Positions 56,200 to 63,828 are shown, counted from the stretch's first letter. The stretch: DNA of 64,000 nucleotides from Amphibacillus marinus (GCF_900110345.1 NZ_FODJ01000001.1:742648-806647), one strand, 5' to 3'. Made by a program: numbers and translations. The notes: generated by a model not told the origin, from the letters alone.

Positions 56200-56597
56200 T
56201 TTTTTACTTCTTCTCTCAATTCATCAAGTTCAATATCGAAGCCGTTAATAGATTGAATTTCATTTGTAATAGTCGCAAACTCACCTGCAAGCAACATTGA
56301 CCTTAATGTATCAACCTTGCTACCTAACGTCCCATAATGCTCCTGTAATTTTTTATCCGCCAAATCGGGTATTACAATACAAGAAGCTACTAGTTCACCC
56401 ATATACTTTTCTGAATCAGTACGGGGCATGAGTTGACCACCGGAACCCTTTACTTTAACAGTATTCTTTTTGCGTAAAGCAGTATTTTCAGCTTCAGAAA
56501 TCGCCTTTATAACAAAAGGCGATTTGAAGCGTGGCAGTTTTACCTCCTTCTCCGAGAGTGAGGTATTTTCTAACATAAAATCTTGAAGTGAACTCAT
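56193..56597 (-). CDS. Tail assembly chaperone (XkdN-like, gpG equivalent)
   Basis: 134 aa ending VKND. It shows the XkdN pattern (ENTALRKKNTVKVKGSGGQ, then ASCIVIPDLADKKLQ). The final codons GTA AAA AAC contain a canonical -1 slippery heptamer, so a fraction of ribosomes should produce the longer fusion. It lies between tube and tape-measure genes, as in all long tails. Confidence 0.9.
   Translation of the reverse strand: MSSLQDFMLENTSLSEKEVKLPRFKSPFVIKAISEAENTALRKKNTVKVKGSGGQLMPRTDSEKYMGELVASCIVIPDLADKKLQEHYGTLGSKVDTLRSMLLAGEFATITNEIQSINGFDIELDELREEVKND
56199..56205 (-). promoter_or_regulatory. Programmed -1 ribosomal frameshift site
   Basis: A AAA AAC on the minus strand in the correct phase (X XXY YYZ), two codons before the zero-frame stop. 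The -1 frame is open from here for 74 codons. Confidence 0.87.
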
Positions 56598-56612
56598 TTA
56601 ATTCATCCTTCC

Positions 56613-57071
56613 TTAATTAGTAGGTTCCTGAAATTTTTCTAATAAATCTAAATCATCAAAAGTAAAGTCCATCTCTTGCTCCAAAGCTTCTGCATCAACG
56701 TCCAACATAGTAATCGGATAAGAATCAAAATTAACCTCTTTAAGAACAACACTTTGTCTTCCAACTGTAGAGGTAGGATCCTCATTTGTTACCATAATGT
56801 TTACGAAAAGATCTCGCCCATTCTTCACATAATCCAGTGCCATCTCAACAAAACGAGATGTAACACCATAAATAGTTGCCGAACCAGATCCAGACCAACC
56901 CACTGTCTTATTTTGGTCACCCCGTTTTCCTAACGTACGTAGTTGCACTTTGTTCTTCTCAACAGTTGCATTAATACTTTTGACGTAGAACATTTCTTCA
57001 TTACGACCATTTATTTCAATATAGGCTGTACCTTCCTGACCACTTATTGTATCTCTAGCTTTTAAGTTCAT
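56613..57071 (-). CDS. Tail tube protein (XkdM-like)
   Basis: About 152 aa, start ATG 57071 (a GTG at 57077 is too close to GGGAG). Sequence features of XkdM: KARDTISGQEGTAYIEINGR at the N-terminus and LRTLGKRGDQNKTVGWSGSG. It polymerises into the inner tube of the contractile tail. Confidence 0.92.
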   Translation of the reverse strand: MNLKARDTISGQEGTAYIEINGRNEEMFYVKSINATVEKNKVQLRTLGKRGDQNKTVGWSGSGSATIYGVTSRFVEMALDYVKNGRDLFVNIMVTNEDPTSTVGRQSVVLKEVNFDSYPITMLDVDAEALEQEMDFTFDDLDLLEKFQEPTN

Positions 57072-57089
57072 ATTCACTTAGCTCCCTTC

Positions 57090-58406
57090 CTACTGCACAA
57101 CGACAGTCATATATAGTTTTTCAATTGAGTCAATTGGTTTAACAATAGCATTCATGACAATTGTGTCCTTCGTCTCACCAAGGGAGATCGAAACATCATC
57201 AGAAGAAAAGTCTTCAATGGCCCCTAAATCCTGTAGGGCAGTAAAATAACTAATGCGATTAGCTAAAAATAAACCTCTACCATCTGCATTATTATTTACT
57301 CTGCCAATAAAGTTATCTTCAAAAACTTGCTTGGTATTGTTTGCAATATCATCTAGAACTCGTAATACACGATTCTTTCTAAACTCTTGATTTTTCTCTA
57401 CAGTTAACGTAACTAATGAATTAATATCTTGTTCAACTACTGCTGTCCCACGTTTTTCAGTAAACAAAAACTCGCCATTATTTAGGGATGTTATAATCTC
57501 GGAATTAGTATACCGAGGGTGAACATCAATTGCCCCCTCATAAGTAAAATAAGTTAATGATTCATTAACAGCAGCCGTTGCCGTTGCACCTGCTACCCAT
57601 GGAACAGCTTGTGCCGGTGTTAAAATAGTACCTCCCTCTAGAACGACACCATTTTTTACGTTAATAACTGCCTCATGGTCCGCTCTATAGCCAGAAATAA
57701 CAATTTGGCACTTCTTACCTTCTTGGTCACGTAATGCCTTTATAAAATTAACACCCGCAACTTTTGTTGTTTGATCATCAATTGGTAAAGCCAGAGTATT
57801 AAAATCATATACCGCAATAGCATTAAAGTAATCAGCATAATCACCAGCTAGCGCATCGGTCGTTGCACCTCCTGATAAAGTAATACCAGCAGTTGTACTC
57901 AAATTTCCTTCACCACTAAAAGTAACTAGATCATTATCAATTAGATCAGCCGCTCCTTCTACACTAAGCTGTGTATTTACTAAGTCAACCCCTAAGTAGG
58001 TGAGCACATTAAATGTATCCGCGTAATCAACATTTGGCTGAATAACCACACTTATTTCATTTCCGCGCTCTCCACCGTACTTTGCTGTAACCATGAGTTC
58101 CTCTGCCAATTCTGCTGAGGCTTTCGTTCCTTCATTAACACGATACACGAGGACAGTGCCTGCTCTTTTTAGTGCTTCTCGTACTAATAATAATTGTGGT
58201 GAATCCAAACTATATCCAAAAATACGATTAAAATTGGTTCCTGAATCAACCTCAATCACCGTTTTCTCCGGTCCAAACCCTAATACAATAGGAATAGTGA
58301 CAATTCCAGAAATACCTTCATTTGTTACATTTAAATTATTAGTACGCACATTGATATACGCACCCGGTCTTACTTTATTGTGGCTAGTAAATGTTCCTCC
58401 TGCCAT
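57090..58406 (-). CDS. Contractile tail sheath protein (XkdK-like)
   Basis: 438 aa. N-terminal MAGGTFTSHNKVRPGAYINV and the C-terminal sheath domain NRVLRVLDDIANNTKQVFEDNFIG are of the XkdK family. The presence of a sheath classifies the particle as contractile (R-type or myovirus) rather than flexible. Strong GAAGGAGAG ribosome binding site. Confidence 0.95.
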   Translation of the reverse strand: MAGGTFTSHNKVRPGAYINVRTNNLNVTNEGISGIVTIPIVLGFGPEKTVIEVDSGTNFNRIFGYSLDSPQLLLVREALKRAGTVLVYRVNEGTKASAELAEELMVTAKYGGERGNEISVVIQPNVDYADTFNVLTYLGVDLVNTQLSVEGAADLIDNDLVTFSGEGNLSTTAGITLSGGATTDALAGDYADYFNAIAVYDFNTLALPIDDQTTKVAGVNFIKALRDQEGKKCQIVISGYRADHEAVINVKNGVVLEGGTILTPAQAVPWVAGATATAAVNESLTYFTYEGAIDVHPRYTNSEIITSLNNGEFLFTEKRGTAVVEQDINSLVTLTVEKNQEFRKNRVLRVLDDIANNTKQVFEDNFIGRVNNNADGRGLFLANRISYFTALQDLGAIEDFSSDDVSISLGETKDTIVMNAIVKPIDSIEKLYMTVVVQ

Positions 58407-58598
58407 TTAAATCACTCTCCTTCTTTTATGTCTAACAACGGCAGCTTTTGCCTCTGATATCGTGTATTCCTTATTCTCTAGTACAGCTCCTAAGATGGCC
58501 TTATCCCCAAAGCTAAATTGCTCCGAGATAACCAAAGCTAGCTTAGAAAAAACAGGTTCAGTTCTCAACATGTTTTTCAAGTCGCTTTTAACTGTCAC
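58407..58598 (-). CDS. Small tail-module protein
   Basis: 63 aa with a basic C-terminus (RHKRRRVI). GTG start overlaps the end of the tail terminator gene by 11 bases; AAAGGAGTGG precedes. PBSX carries a small gene (xkzB) at the same place. No domain recognised. Confidence 0.7.
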   Translation of the reverse strand: MTVKSDLKNMLRTEPVFSKLALVISEQFSFGDKAILGAVLENKEYTISEAKAAVVRHKRRRVI

Positions 58599-59022
58599 CT
58601 TTTAGACCACTCCTTTCCTCAAAAGACTGCATAGGTGTATGATCTGGCGAATGTTCAATCTCAAATTTTAAATTGAATTGAAATAAAAGAACACCATCCT
58701 CTATTCTGTGATAAGGCTTTAATACCTTACCTTCATGATTATTCAAATAGAGAAATTGATTATACATCCTTTCAGCCATCTTCTCACATTGCTCTTCTAA
58801 TCTTTGCTCCTGATCTATCGGATTATTTTCCGGGAAATAATGTAACTGATAATTATATGATCGAATTGATCTATTAGCCAACATCTGCTCATTGTTAACA
58901 GAAACCTGTTTAACAAAGAAACTATTTTCATTAAAACCTTGCCTCAGATTATTACGGTATTGATCTGGTACATCCGGAAACAAGAGGCCTAATGTTTCTA
59001 AAATTTTATTGGTTACATCCAT
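58588..59022 (-). CDS. Tail terminator protein (DUF6838-like)
   Basis: 144 aa. RSYNYQLHYFPENNPIDQ and RMYNQFLYL resemble the tail terminator family of PBSX-like phages. It caps the tube and sheath. It is the first protein-coding gene of the tail operon. In a headless particle this cap would be the upper end of the structure. Confidence 0.82.
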   Translation of the reverse strand: MDVTNKILETLGLLFPDVPDQYRNNLRQGFNENSFFVKQVSVNNEQMLANRSIRSYNYQLHYFPENNPIDQEQRLEEQCEKMAERMYNQFLYLNNHEGKVLKPYHRIEDGVLLFQFNLKFEIEHSPDHTPMQSFEERSGLKGDS

Positions 59023-59041
59023 TTAACTTGCCTCCTTTTTG

Positions 59042-59116
59042 TTAATAAATGGTCATTTGTAAATACCTCCTTTACAAAAGCGAAATAATTAATTCAAAAT
59101 ATTTTTCACTGTTCAT
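59042..59116 (-). other. Two minimal reading frames in the late leader
   Basis: A 14-codon frame (59072-59116, MNSEKYFELIISLL) behind AAGGGGGTGATAG and a 4-codon frame (59042-59056, MTIY) behind AAAGGAGG. Both have unusually good ribosome binding sites for such short frames and directly precede the tail terminator gene. They may be decay products of a small phage gene or translational leaders. Confidence 0.4.
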
Positions 59117-59186
59117 CTATCACCCCCTTAACCATATTGATAATAATTTATTTAAAAGCCTTTTAACGCCATGCTACAGGGCAAAA

Positions 59187-59225
59187 AAAAACGCTTGATC
59201 CTAATAGGAATCAAACGCTTTTTAT
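59187..59225. terminator. Stem-loop with T-runs on both strands
   Basis: Imperfect stem around CTTGATCC/GGAATCAA with two mismatches and a bulge, followed by TTTTTTTTT on the minus strand and TTTTT on the plus strand. It stands between the third repeat and the tail operon, so late transcripts must read through it or start downstream. Confidence 0.55.
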
Positions 59226-59300
59226 ATTCTAAATTATGTTAATTGCTTTAGAAATCTTATTTTTACTAATTGCTATCGATAAAATAATAATTTATCACTC

Positions 59301-59349
59301 TATCACTTTAGCACATTAAATGTTGTATGTGTGTGCAAAATTTATGCAG
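59301..59349 (-). repeat. Late-leader repeat, copy 1
   Basis: 49-bp element with the minus-strand pattern CTGCA...TTGCACACA.ATACAA....ATGTG....TGATA. The copies align without gaps; 33 of 49 positions are identical in all three. Confidence 0.75.
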
Positions 59350-59500
59350 TCAGAGTTGAAATGTAAATGGCTATTCACAGCAAAATAATCGTGACTACCC
59401 CTTTTAAAGATCTGATGCTGGTAAGATTTAAATCTAATCGTTTTAAATTATTAAAGGTTCTTATTTAGAAGAACTTCTTTTTACCTTCATTTTCCTAGGG

Positions 59501-59549
59501 TATCATACTATCACATAAGATATTGTATTTGTTTGCAAATTATCTGCAA
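59501..59549 (-). repeat. Late-leader repeat, copy 2
   Basis: Second copy, 200 bp from copy 1. It ends in TATGATA, a -10-like sequence. Downstream in the minus direction follows a 9-codon frame (MKVKRSSSK, about 59462-59491). Confidence 0.75.
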
Positions 59550-59589
59550 CAGGATATAAAGTGTCAAGAAGTTATTTCAAGCAAAAAAC

Positions 59590-59632
59590 TAGCACCTATC
59601 TCCTTTTTGGCGATCAGATGCTAGTAAAAACT
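59590..59632 (-). terminator. Stem-loop between late-leader repeats 3 and 2
   Basis: Minus-strand ACTAGCATCT...AGGTGCTAGT followed by TTTTTG, a plausible intrinsic terminator about 90 bases after copy 3. Confidence 0.6.
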
Positions 59633-59704
59633 TAGCTATTTGTTTCAATTAACAACTGTCTATAACAGTTTAAGTCTTTTCAATCTAACCATAATTTCTT
59701 ACAC

Positions 59705-59753
59705 TATCATATTAACACATAAAATAATGTATTTGTGTGCAAGTCTTGTGCAG
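59705..59753 (-). repeat. Late-leader repeat, copy 3
   Basis: Third copy, 204 bp from copy 2 and about 130 bp after the end of the Xpf-like gene. It ends in AATATGATA. A 10-codon basic frame (MVRLKRLKLL) follows in the minus direction. Confidence 0.75.
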
Positions 59754-59882
59754 TTTCTAGGTACCCTTGAGTTTTTATATTTGAAGTAAATAGCCTTTAG
59801 AATAAATAACCTTTAATACAATATTTAATTAAAAACTATAATAAAAAGCCATTATTACTTAATATGACAATATTAGTATACT

Positions 59883-60398
59883 TTATCTCTCAAATTGCAG
59901 CGCTTCGATTCCAAAAATAATAACATGTAAATCATCAACTGCTCTACTTAAATATCGACTTACAGTAGTCCTGTCAACATTGATTCGTTCAGCTATTTCT
60001 TGAGCACTATATTTTTCAGGTGTAATATATTTCATCTCAAGAACCTTGAAATACTTTAGTTCTTCCTTATTACATGATTTTTTATAGGCATTAATTTTAT
60101 CATTAACAAATTCAATCATAGCCACTGTTTTCTTCTGACTTTTCATTATTGATTCAATTGATTCTAAGCTAATTGTATAAACATCTAAATGATGAATTGA
60201 TGTTTCATCAAGACAGTCTAAGTCGTCTTTTATTCTTTCAGAATGCAAAACAAGTGCCCGATAGTTTTTTAAGAGTAAACGAATGTTGCGTATACGTCGA
60301 TCATGTTTCTCTTCTTGCTTCTTAAGCTCGTCCGCTCGGTTTAATTTAATAGCAGTCTCAGAAATAATTTTCAATAAATCCTTTGTTAATTCTGTCAT
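59883..60398 (-). CDS. Xpf/ArpU-like late activator with sigma region 4-type HTH
   Basis: 171 aa from ATG 60398 (AGGAGG at 7-nt spacing). A long helical N-terminal part leads to a C-terminal HTH: EKYSAQEIAERINVDRTTVSRYLSRAVDDL resembles sigma factor region 4. Proteins of this kind (PBSX Xpf, ArpU) switch on late genes. It lies at the head of the tail module and its targets are probably the three repeats that follow. Confidence 0.8.
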   Translation of the reverse strand: MTELTKDLLKIISETAIKLNRADELKKQEEKHDRRIRNIRLLLKNYRALVLHSERIKDDLDCLDETSIHHLDVYTISLESIESIMKSQKKTVAMIEFVNDKINAYKKSCNKEELKYFKVLEMKYITPEKYSAQEIAERINVDRTTVSRYLSRAVDDLHVIIFGIEALQFER

Positions 60399-60581
60399 TG
60401 AGAAACCTCCTAATTTTCTTCTTATGCAAGTAAAAAGCAAAGTTAAAAAAAGCTTTATTAATTTTTAAATTATTATGCAATTTTTCTTATTACCTAAGAT
60501 TAAAAGTTCCCATAACTAAACATACCGACATATAGAATTTCAAATAATTATCCTCCCTTCACAACATTTTATTAAAGAATA

Positions 60582-60806
60582 GTTCAATAAAACTAAGAAA
60601 TATTACTCTAATAGACCTAATACATAAACAATCTAATTACTACTTTCAATGAAATTACAACCCTTTGTATCCAAGCTTCATCTTTAGTCTTCTTTATATA
60701 TTTTCTAAACACCTAATCTAATTAAAGATGTTCAATTTAATTGAACTTAAAATAATAATAACTAGATAATTACATTATGTCAACAAAAAGTTCAATAAAA
60801 TTGAAT
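60582..60806. promoter_or_regulatory. Operator region of the module repressor
   Basis: Contains a perfect 17-bp palindrome GTTCAATTTAATTGAAC (60730-60746), a second site TTCAATaaaATTGAA (60791-60805) and a half-site TTCAATAAAACTAAG (60583-60597). The spacing of arms is identical in the first two. They lie between the divergent activator and repressor genes, the usual place for a phage switch. Confidence 0.75.
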
Positions 60807-60813
60807 TACAATG

Positions 60814-60842
60814 TTGATCAAATGCTTAATTTCGCTTATACT
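60814..60842 (+). promoter_or_regulatory. Repressor promoter
   Basis: TTGATC (60814-60819), 17-bp spacer, TATACT (60837-60842), pointing at the repressor gene; the second operator ends eight bases upstream of its -35, so autoregulation is likely. Confidence 0.7.
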
Positions 60843-60875
60843 TATTAAAAGAATAAATTGTAAAGGATGTTCACG

Positions 60876-61307
60876 ATGCGGGAAACGACTGGGCGAAGAC
60901 TAAATCAAATTATGTCAGAAAGAAACTTAAAGCAAGTAGATATTTTAAATCTCACAAAAAGATTTACACATGGAAATTTAAAAATATCTAAGACAGATTT
61001 AAGCCAATATGTTAATGGAAAAACGGAACCCAGACCAGATAAATTGTTTATTCTTGCTAAAGCACTAGAGGTTAATGAAGCCTGGTTAATGGGCTATGAC
61101 AGTAGAAAAGAGAGAACTCCTGGTAAAAAAACGACTATGCTCGAAAGTAGATCCGATTCTATACCTAAAACCGAACAACAATTAGGGTTAACAGATGACG
61201 AAATTATGACGCTTGCAGCTCATAGAGTTGGCTATGAAGGAAATTTAACTGATGAAGAAATTAAACAAGTCAAAAATGCTCTTAGAATAGCTTTAGAAAA
61301 AGATTGA
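60876..61307 (+). CDS. Xre-like module repressor
   Basis: 143 aa from ATG 60876 (TAAAGGATG upstream; the ATG at 60867 is too close to it). N-terminal HTH_3: LNQIMSERNLKQVDILNLT, then LSQYVNGKTEPRPDKLFILA and NEAWLMGYD, as in phage Xre/CI-like repressors. The C-terminal part is short and unstructured-looking, without a LexA-type protease, so inactivation must depend on the ImmA-like partner encoded next. Confidence 0.9.
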   Translation: MRETTGRRLNQIMSERNLKQVDILNLTKRFTHGNLKISKTDLSQYVNGKTEPRPDKLFILAKALEVNEAWLMGYDSRKERTPGKKTTMLESRSDSIPKTEQQLGLTDDEIMTLAAHRVGYEGNLTDEEIKQVKNALRIALEKD

Positions 61308-61325
61308 GCTTCTTGGAGGTATTCA

Positions 61326-61796
61326 ATGAATAATTACGAAATTCTTTTAAATAGAAGCCCAGTATCTGTTAAGGAAACGGACATTCTCCCTGAACAATTT
61401 AAAGGTCTATATGCTGAGGTATTAGGCAAAAAAGTAATTCTCATTAAGGACAGACTATGCACTTTAGAAAAATTTTGTGTATTAGCTGAAGAGATTGGGC
61501 ATTATCACACAACTGCTGGAAATATCACAGATCAGTCAAAACTAGTGAATAGAAAGCATGAAAAGCGTGCACGATCATGGGCGCATGAAGAGCTTATCCC
61601 TTTAACAGAGATCATATCCGCCCATAAGGCAAACGTTAGAAACCGCTATGAATTAGCAGATTTTTTAGGAGTAACAGAAGGCTTTCTAGGAGAAGCTATT
61701 GAGCGGTATGTTGAGAAATATGGTGTTTGTACTCAGGTAGATGGTTTTACTATTTGCTTTGAGCCACTTGGTGTAATAGATTGGATAGAATTCTAA
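61326..61796 (+). CDS. ImmA/IrrE-like metallopeptidase
   Basis: 156 aa, 18 bases after the repressor gene. The zinc motif is EEIGHYHT (about 56-63), the EExxH form common in phage ImmA proteins, and LNRSPVS and RARSWAHEELIP are also typical. In ICEBs1 and PBSX-like elements such a protease cleaves the repressor after DNA damage. That gives an SOS-linked trigger for production of the tail particles. Confidence 0.87.
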   Translation: MNNYEILLNRSPVSVKETDILPEQFKGLYAEVLGKKVILIKDRLCTLEKFCVLAEEIGHYHTTAGNITDQSKLVNRKHEKRARSWAHEELIPLTEIISAHKANVRNRYELADFLGVTEGFLGEAIERYVEKYGVCTQVDGFTICFEPLGVIDWIEF

Positions 61797-61880
61797 TTAT
61801 TAATCTAAGTGAATATGTAAGCAGTTATCATCATCTAAAAGGCTAATTTAATAAACTAAAAGTGAATCGCTAAAGAAAAA

Positions 61881-61932
61881 TTTATATGAAAAGCCTATAG
61901 CTGTTTAAACAGCTATAGGCTTTTCATATAAA
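61881..61932. terminator. Perfect 52-bp palindrome, bidirectional terminator
   Basis: 26-bp arms without mismatch around CTGTTTAAACAG, with A-run/T-run elements (GAAAAGCC/GGCTTTTC) on both sides. It separates the tail module control genes from the tRNA operon and can stop both transcripts. Confidence 0.8.
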
Positions 61933-61951
61933 CAAAAAATATGTGTTTAGA

Positions 61952-62035
61952 TACCGGTGGTCGGGGTCGAACCGACACGTCCGTGAAGACACGGGATTTT
62001 GAGTCCCGCGCGTCTGCCAATTCCGCCACACCGGC
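61952..62035 (-). tRNA. tRNA-Leu (CAA)
   Basis: Long variable arm; anticodon loop CTCAAAA. No CCA encoded. Last gene of the tRNA operon. Confidence 0.95.
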
Positions 62036-62041
62036 ACTATT

Positions 62042-62115
<74 letters not shown>

Positions 62116-62160
62116 ATATTTTAATTATATGCGCTTAGCAACTAGATGATAATAAAAAAA

Positions 62161-62235
62161 TGGAGCGAAAGACGGGATTCGAACCCGCGACCCCCACCTT
62201 GGCAAGGTGGTGTTCTACCACTGAACTACTTTCGC
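62161..62235 (-). tRNA. tRNA-Gly (GCC)
   Basis: Anticodon GCC in CCTTGCCAAGG, acceptor GCGAAAG, CCA encoded. Confidence 0.96.
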
Positions 62236-62240
62236 TTAAA

Positions 62241-62315
62241 TGGCTGGGCTAGCTGGATTCGAACCAACGCATGACGGAACCAAAAACCGTTGCCTTACCG
62301 CTTGGCTATAGCCCA
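62241..62315 (-). tRNA. tRNA-Gln (TTG)
   Basis: Anticodon TTG in CGGTTTTTGGTTCCG, CCA encoded. Confidence 0.95.
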
Positions 62316-62347
62316 ACATATATATTAATATAATTTTTTTTAAAAAA

Positions 62348-62424
62348 TGGGGCGGCTGATGGGGATCGAACCCACGCATGTCGGAACCACAATCCGATGT
62401 GTTAACCACTTCACCACAGTCGCC
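62348..62424 (-). tRNA. tRNA-His (GTG)
   Basis: Anticodon GTG in GGATTGTGGTTCC, the extra 5' G opposite C73, CCA encoded; one A-C mismatch in the acceptor stem. Confidence 0.94.
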
Positions 62425-62435
62425 ACAATTAAGAG

Positions 62436-62506
62436 CAGGGGTAGTAGGAATCGAACCCACACCGGAGGTTTTGGAGACCTCTGTTCTACCGTTAAACTAT
62501 ACCCCT
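62436..62506 (-). tRNA. tRNA-Trp (CCA anticodon)
   Basis: Anticodon loop CTCCAAA, acceptor AGGGGTA/TACCCCT, discriminator G; no 3' CCA encoded. Confidence 0.95.
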
Positions 62507-62542
62507 ATGTGAGAATTCTTATACATGCTTAAAAGAAAAAAA

Positions 62543-62628
62543 TGGTGGAGGGAGTAGGACTCGAACCTACGAACCCGATGGGAGCGGATTTACAGTCCGC
62601 CGCGTTTGGCCAACTTCGCTATCCCTCC
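62543..62628 (-). tRNA. tRNA-Tyr (GTA)
   Basis: Long variable arm, anticodon GTA in GGACTGTAAATCC, CCA encoded. Confidence 0.96.
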
Positions 62629-62635
62629 AAATAAA

Positions 62636-62711
<76 letters not shown>

Positions 62712-62734
62712 ATAAGGTGAATTACTATAAAAAG

Positions 62735-62811
62735 TGGCGGTCCGGACGGGACTCGAACCCGCGACCTCCTGCGTGACAGGCAGGCATTCTAACCAACTGA
62801 ACTACCGGACC
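62735..62811 (-). tRNA. tRNA-Asp (GTC)
   Basis: Anticodon GTC in TGCCTGTCACGCA, acceptor GGTCCGG, CCA encoded. Confidence 0.96.
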
Positions 62812-62904
62812 GTATTATGTAATACTCAAACTTAATTGGTTGCACTTACAGTACACGATTTTTTTCTAGCACGTTGCTTAATCGGTAATGTAAGAAAATT
62901 TAAT

Positions 62905-62981
<77 letters not shown>

Positions 62982-62999
62982 ACAATATAAAAAAATAAA

Positions 63000-63075
63000 T
63001 GGTGGAGGATGCAGGGCTCGAACCTGCGACCCCCTGCTTGTAAGGCAGGTGCTCTCCCAGCTGAGCTAATCCTCC
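63000..63075 (-). tRNA. tRNA-Val (TAC)
   Basis: Anticodon loop CTTACAA, acceptor GGAGGAT, CCA encoded. Confidence 0.96.
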
Positions 63076-63132
63076 AAATTACAGAACATAAAATCTTTTT
63101 AAATTAATAAGTGCTTTTACACTTAGGTTAAA

Positions 63133-63207
63133 TGGTGACCCGTACGGGATTCGAACCCGTGTTACCGCCGTGAAAGGGCGGTGTCTTAACCGCTTGACCA
63201 ACGGGCC
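63133..63207 (-). tRNA. tRNA-Glu (TTC)
   Basis: Anticodon TTC in GCCCTTTCACGGC, acceptor GGCCCGT, CCA encoded. Confidence 0.96.
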
Positions 63208-63263
63208 ATGAAAGAAAAATAACAGTACTTTATTTGGCACTTTACTTTATTAAACAAAATTTG

Positions 63264-63356
63264 TGGCGGAGAGCGAGGGATTTGAACCCTCGAGACGGTT
63301 TAACACCGCCTACACGATTTCCAATCGTGCTCCTTCGGCCACTCGGACAGCTCTCC
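63264..63356 (-). tRNA. tRNA-Ser (GGA)
   Basis: Long variable arm, anticodon GGA in CGATTGGAAATCG, CCA encoded. Confidence 0.96.
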
Positions 63357-63360
63357 ATTA

Positions 63361-63435
63361 TGGCTCCACAGGTAGGATTCGAACCTACGACCGATCGGTT
63401 AACAGCCGATAGCTCTACCACTGAGCTACTGTGGA
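63361..63435 (-). tRNA. tRNA-Asn (GTT)
   Basis: Anticodon GTT in CGGCTGTTAACCG, acceptor TCCACAG, CCA encoded. First tRNA after 5S rRNA. Confidence 0.96.
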
Positions 63436-63448
63436 ATGGATTTGATGT

Positions 63449-63564
63449 GCCTAGCGACGTCCTACTCTTGCAGGGCTTAGACCCAACTACCATCGGCGCT
63501 GAAGAGCTTAACTACTGTGTTCGGCATGGGAACAGGTGTGACCTCTTCGCTATCGTTACCAGAC
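63449..63564 (-). rRNA. rrf: 5S ribosomal RNA
   Basis: Minus-strand sequence contains GATAGCGAAGAGGTCACACC, CCGAACACAGTAGTTAAGC and the closing GAGAGTAGGACG-type end of Bacillota 5S rRNA. Ends are placed to within a few bases. Confidence 0.94.
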
Positions 63565-63828
63565 ATATTTTTTTCAAGGACAAGATACATTATATAAATA
63601 TTTACACATAAAAGCAAGCGTTTTTTATATCTTTTTAAAAGTTTATGTACCCTCAAAACTAGATAAGACTTGACAAGTGTCATACAAACGGTTAATTTTT
63701 AGATCTAGCTCAAGCTCCTAATAGCTAGCATCTCGTTCATCCTTCCTTTTGCACAGAAAAACCCTGTGCGACAGTCTGGCTGATCTAGCTGTACGCTATT
63801 GAACAGTCGCTTTCACTTTTTGTTTTTA
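63565..63828 (-). other. 23S-5S spacer of the rRNA operon
   Basis: About 260 bases of internal transcribed spacer without a tRNA. The stretch AAAAACCCTGTGCGACAG and the hairpin around GCACAGAAAAACCCTGTGC may be processing structures. Confidence 0.6.

Larger units (their letters stand above)
43477..61796. mobile_element. R-type tailocin (contractile, PBSX-like tail module without capsid)
   Basis: A single minus-strand operon encodes tail terminator, sheath, tube, chaperone pair, tape measure, baseplate hub, spike, wedge, fibre, holin and two lysins. A plus-strand repressor and ImmA-like gene and a minus-strand Xpf-like activator control it. The gene order follows B. subtilis PBSX from xkdJ to the lysis genes. 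PBSX has terminase, portal and capsid genes between xpf and xkdI; here that position holds only a 0.86-kb non-coding leader. Integrase, excisionase and replication genes are absent. A tail-only particle would have no DNA and act as a killing device released by lysis. Function is inferred. Confidence 0.8.

Noticed and set aside
59461..59670. Nine- and ten-codon basic frames after late-leader repeats 2 and 3
   Set aside because: Weak ribosome binding sites and no equivalent after repeat 1; kept only as a remark, not as genes.
43102..62035. Integrase or attachment site flanking the tail module, possibly in the tRNA-Leu gene
   Set aside because: No integrase frame is present and I saw no copy of the tRNA-Leu 3' end on the far side of the module.
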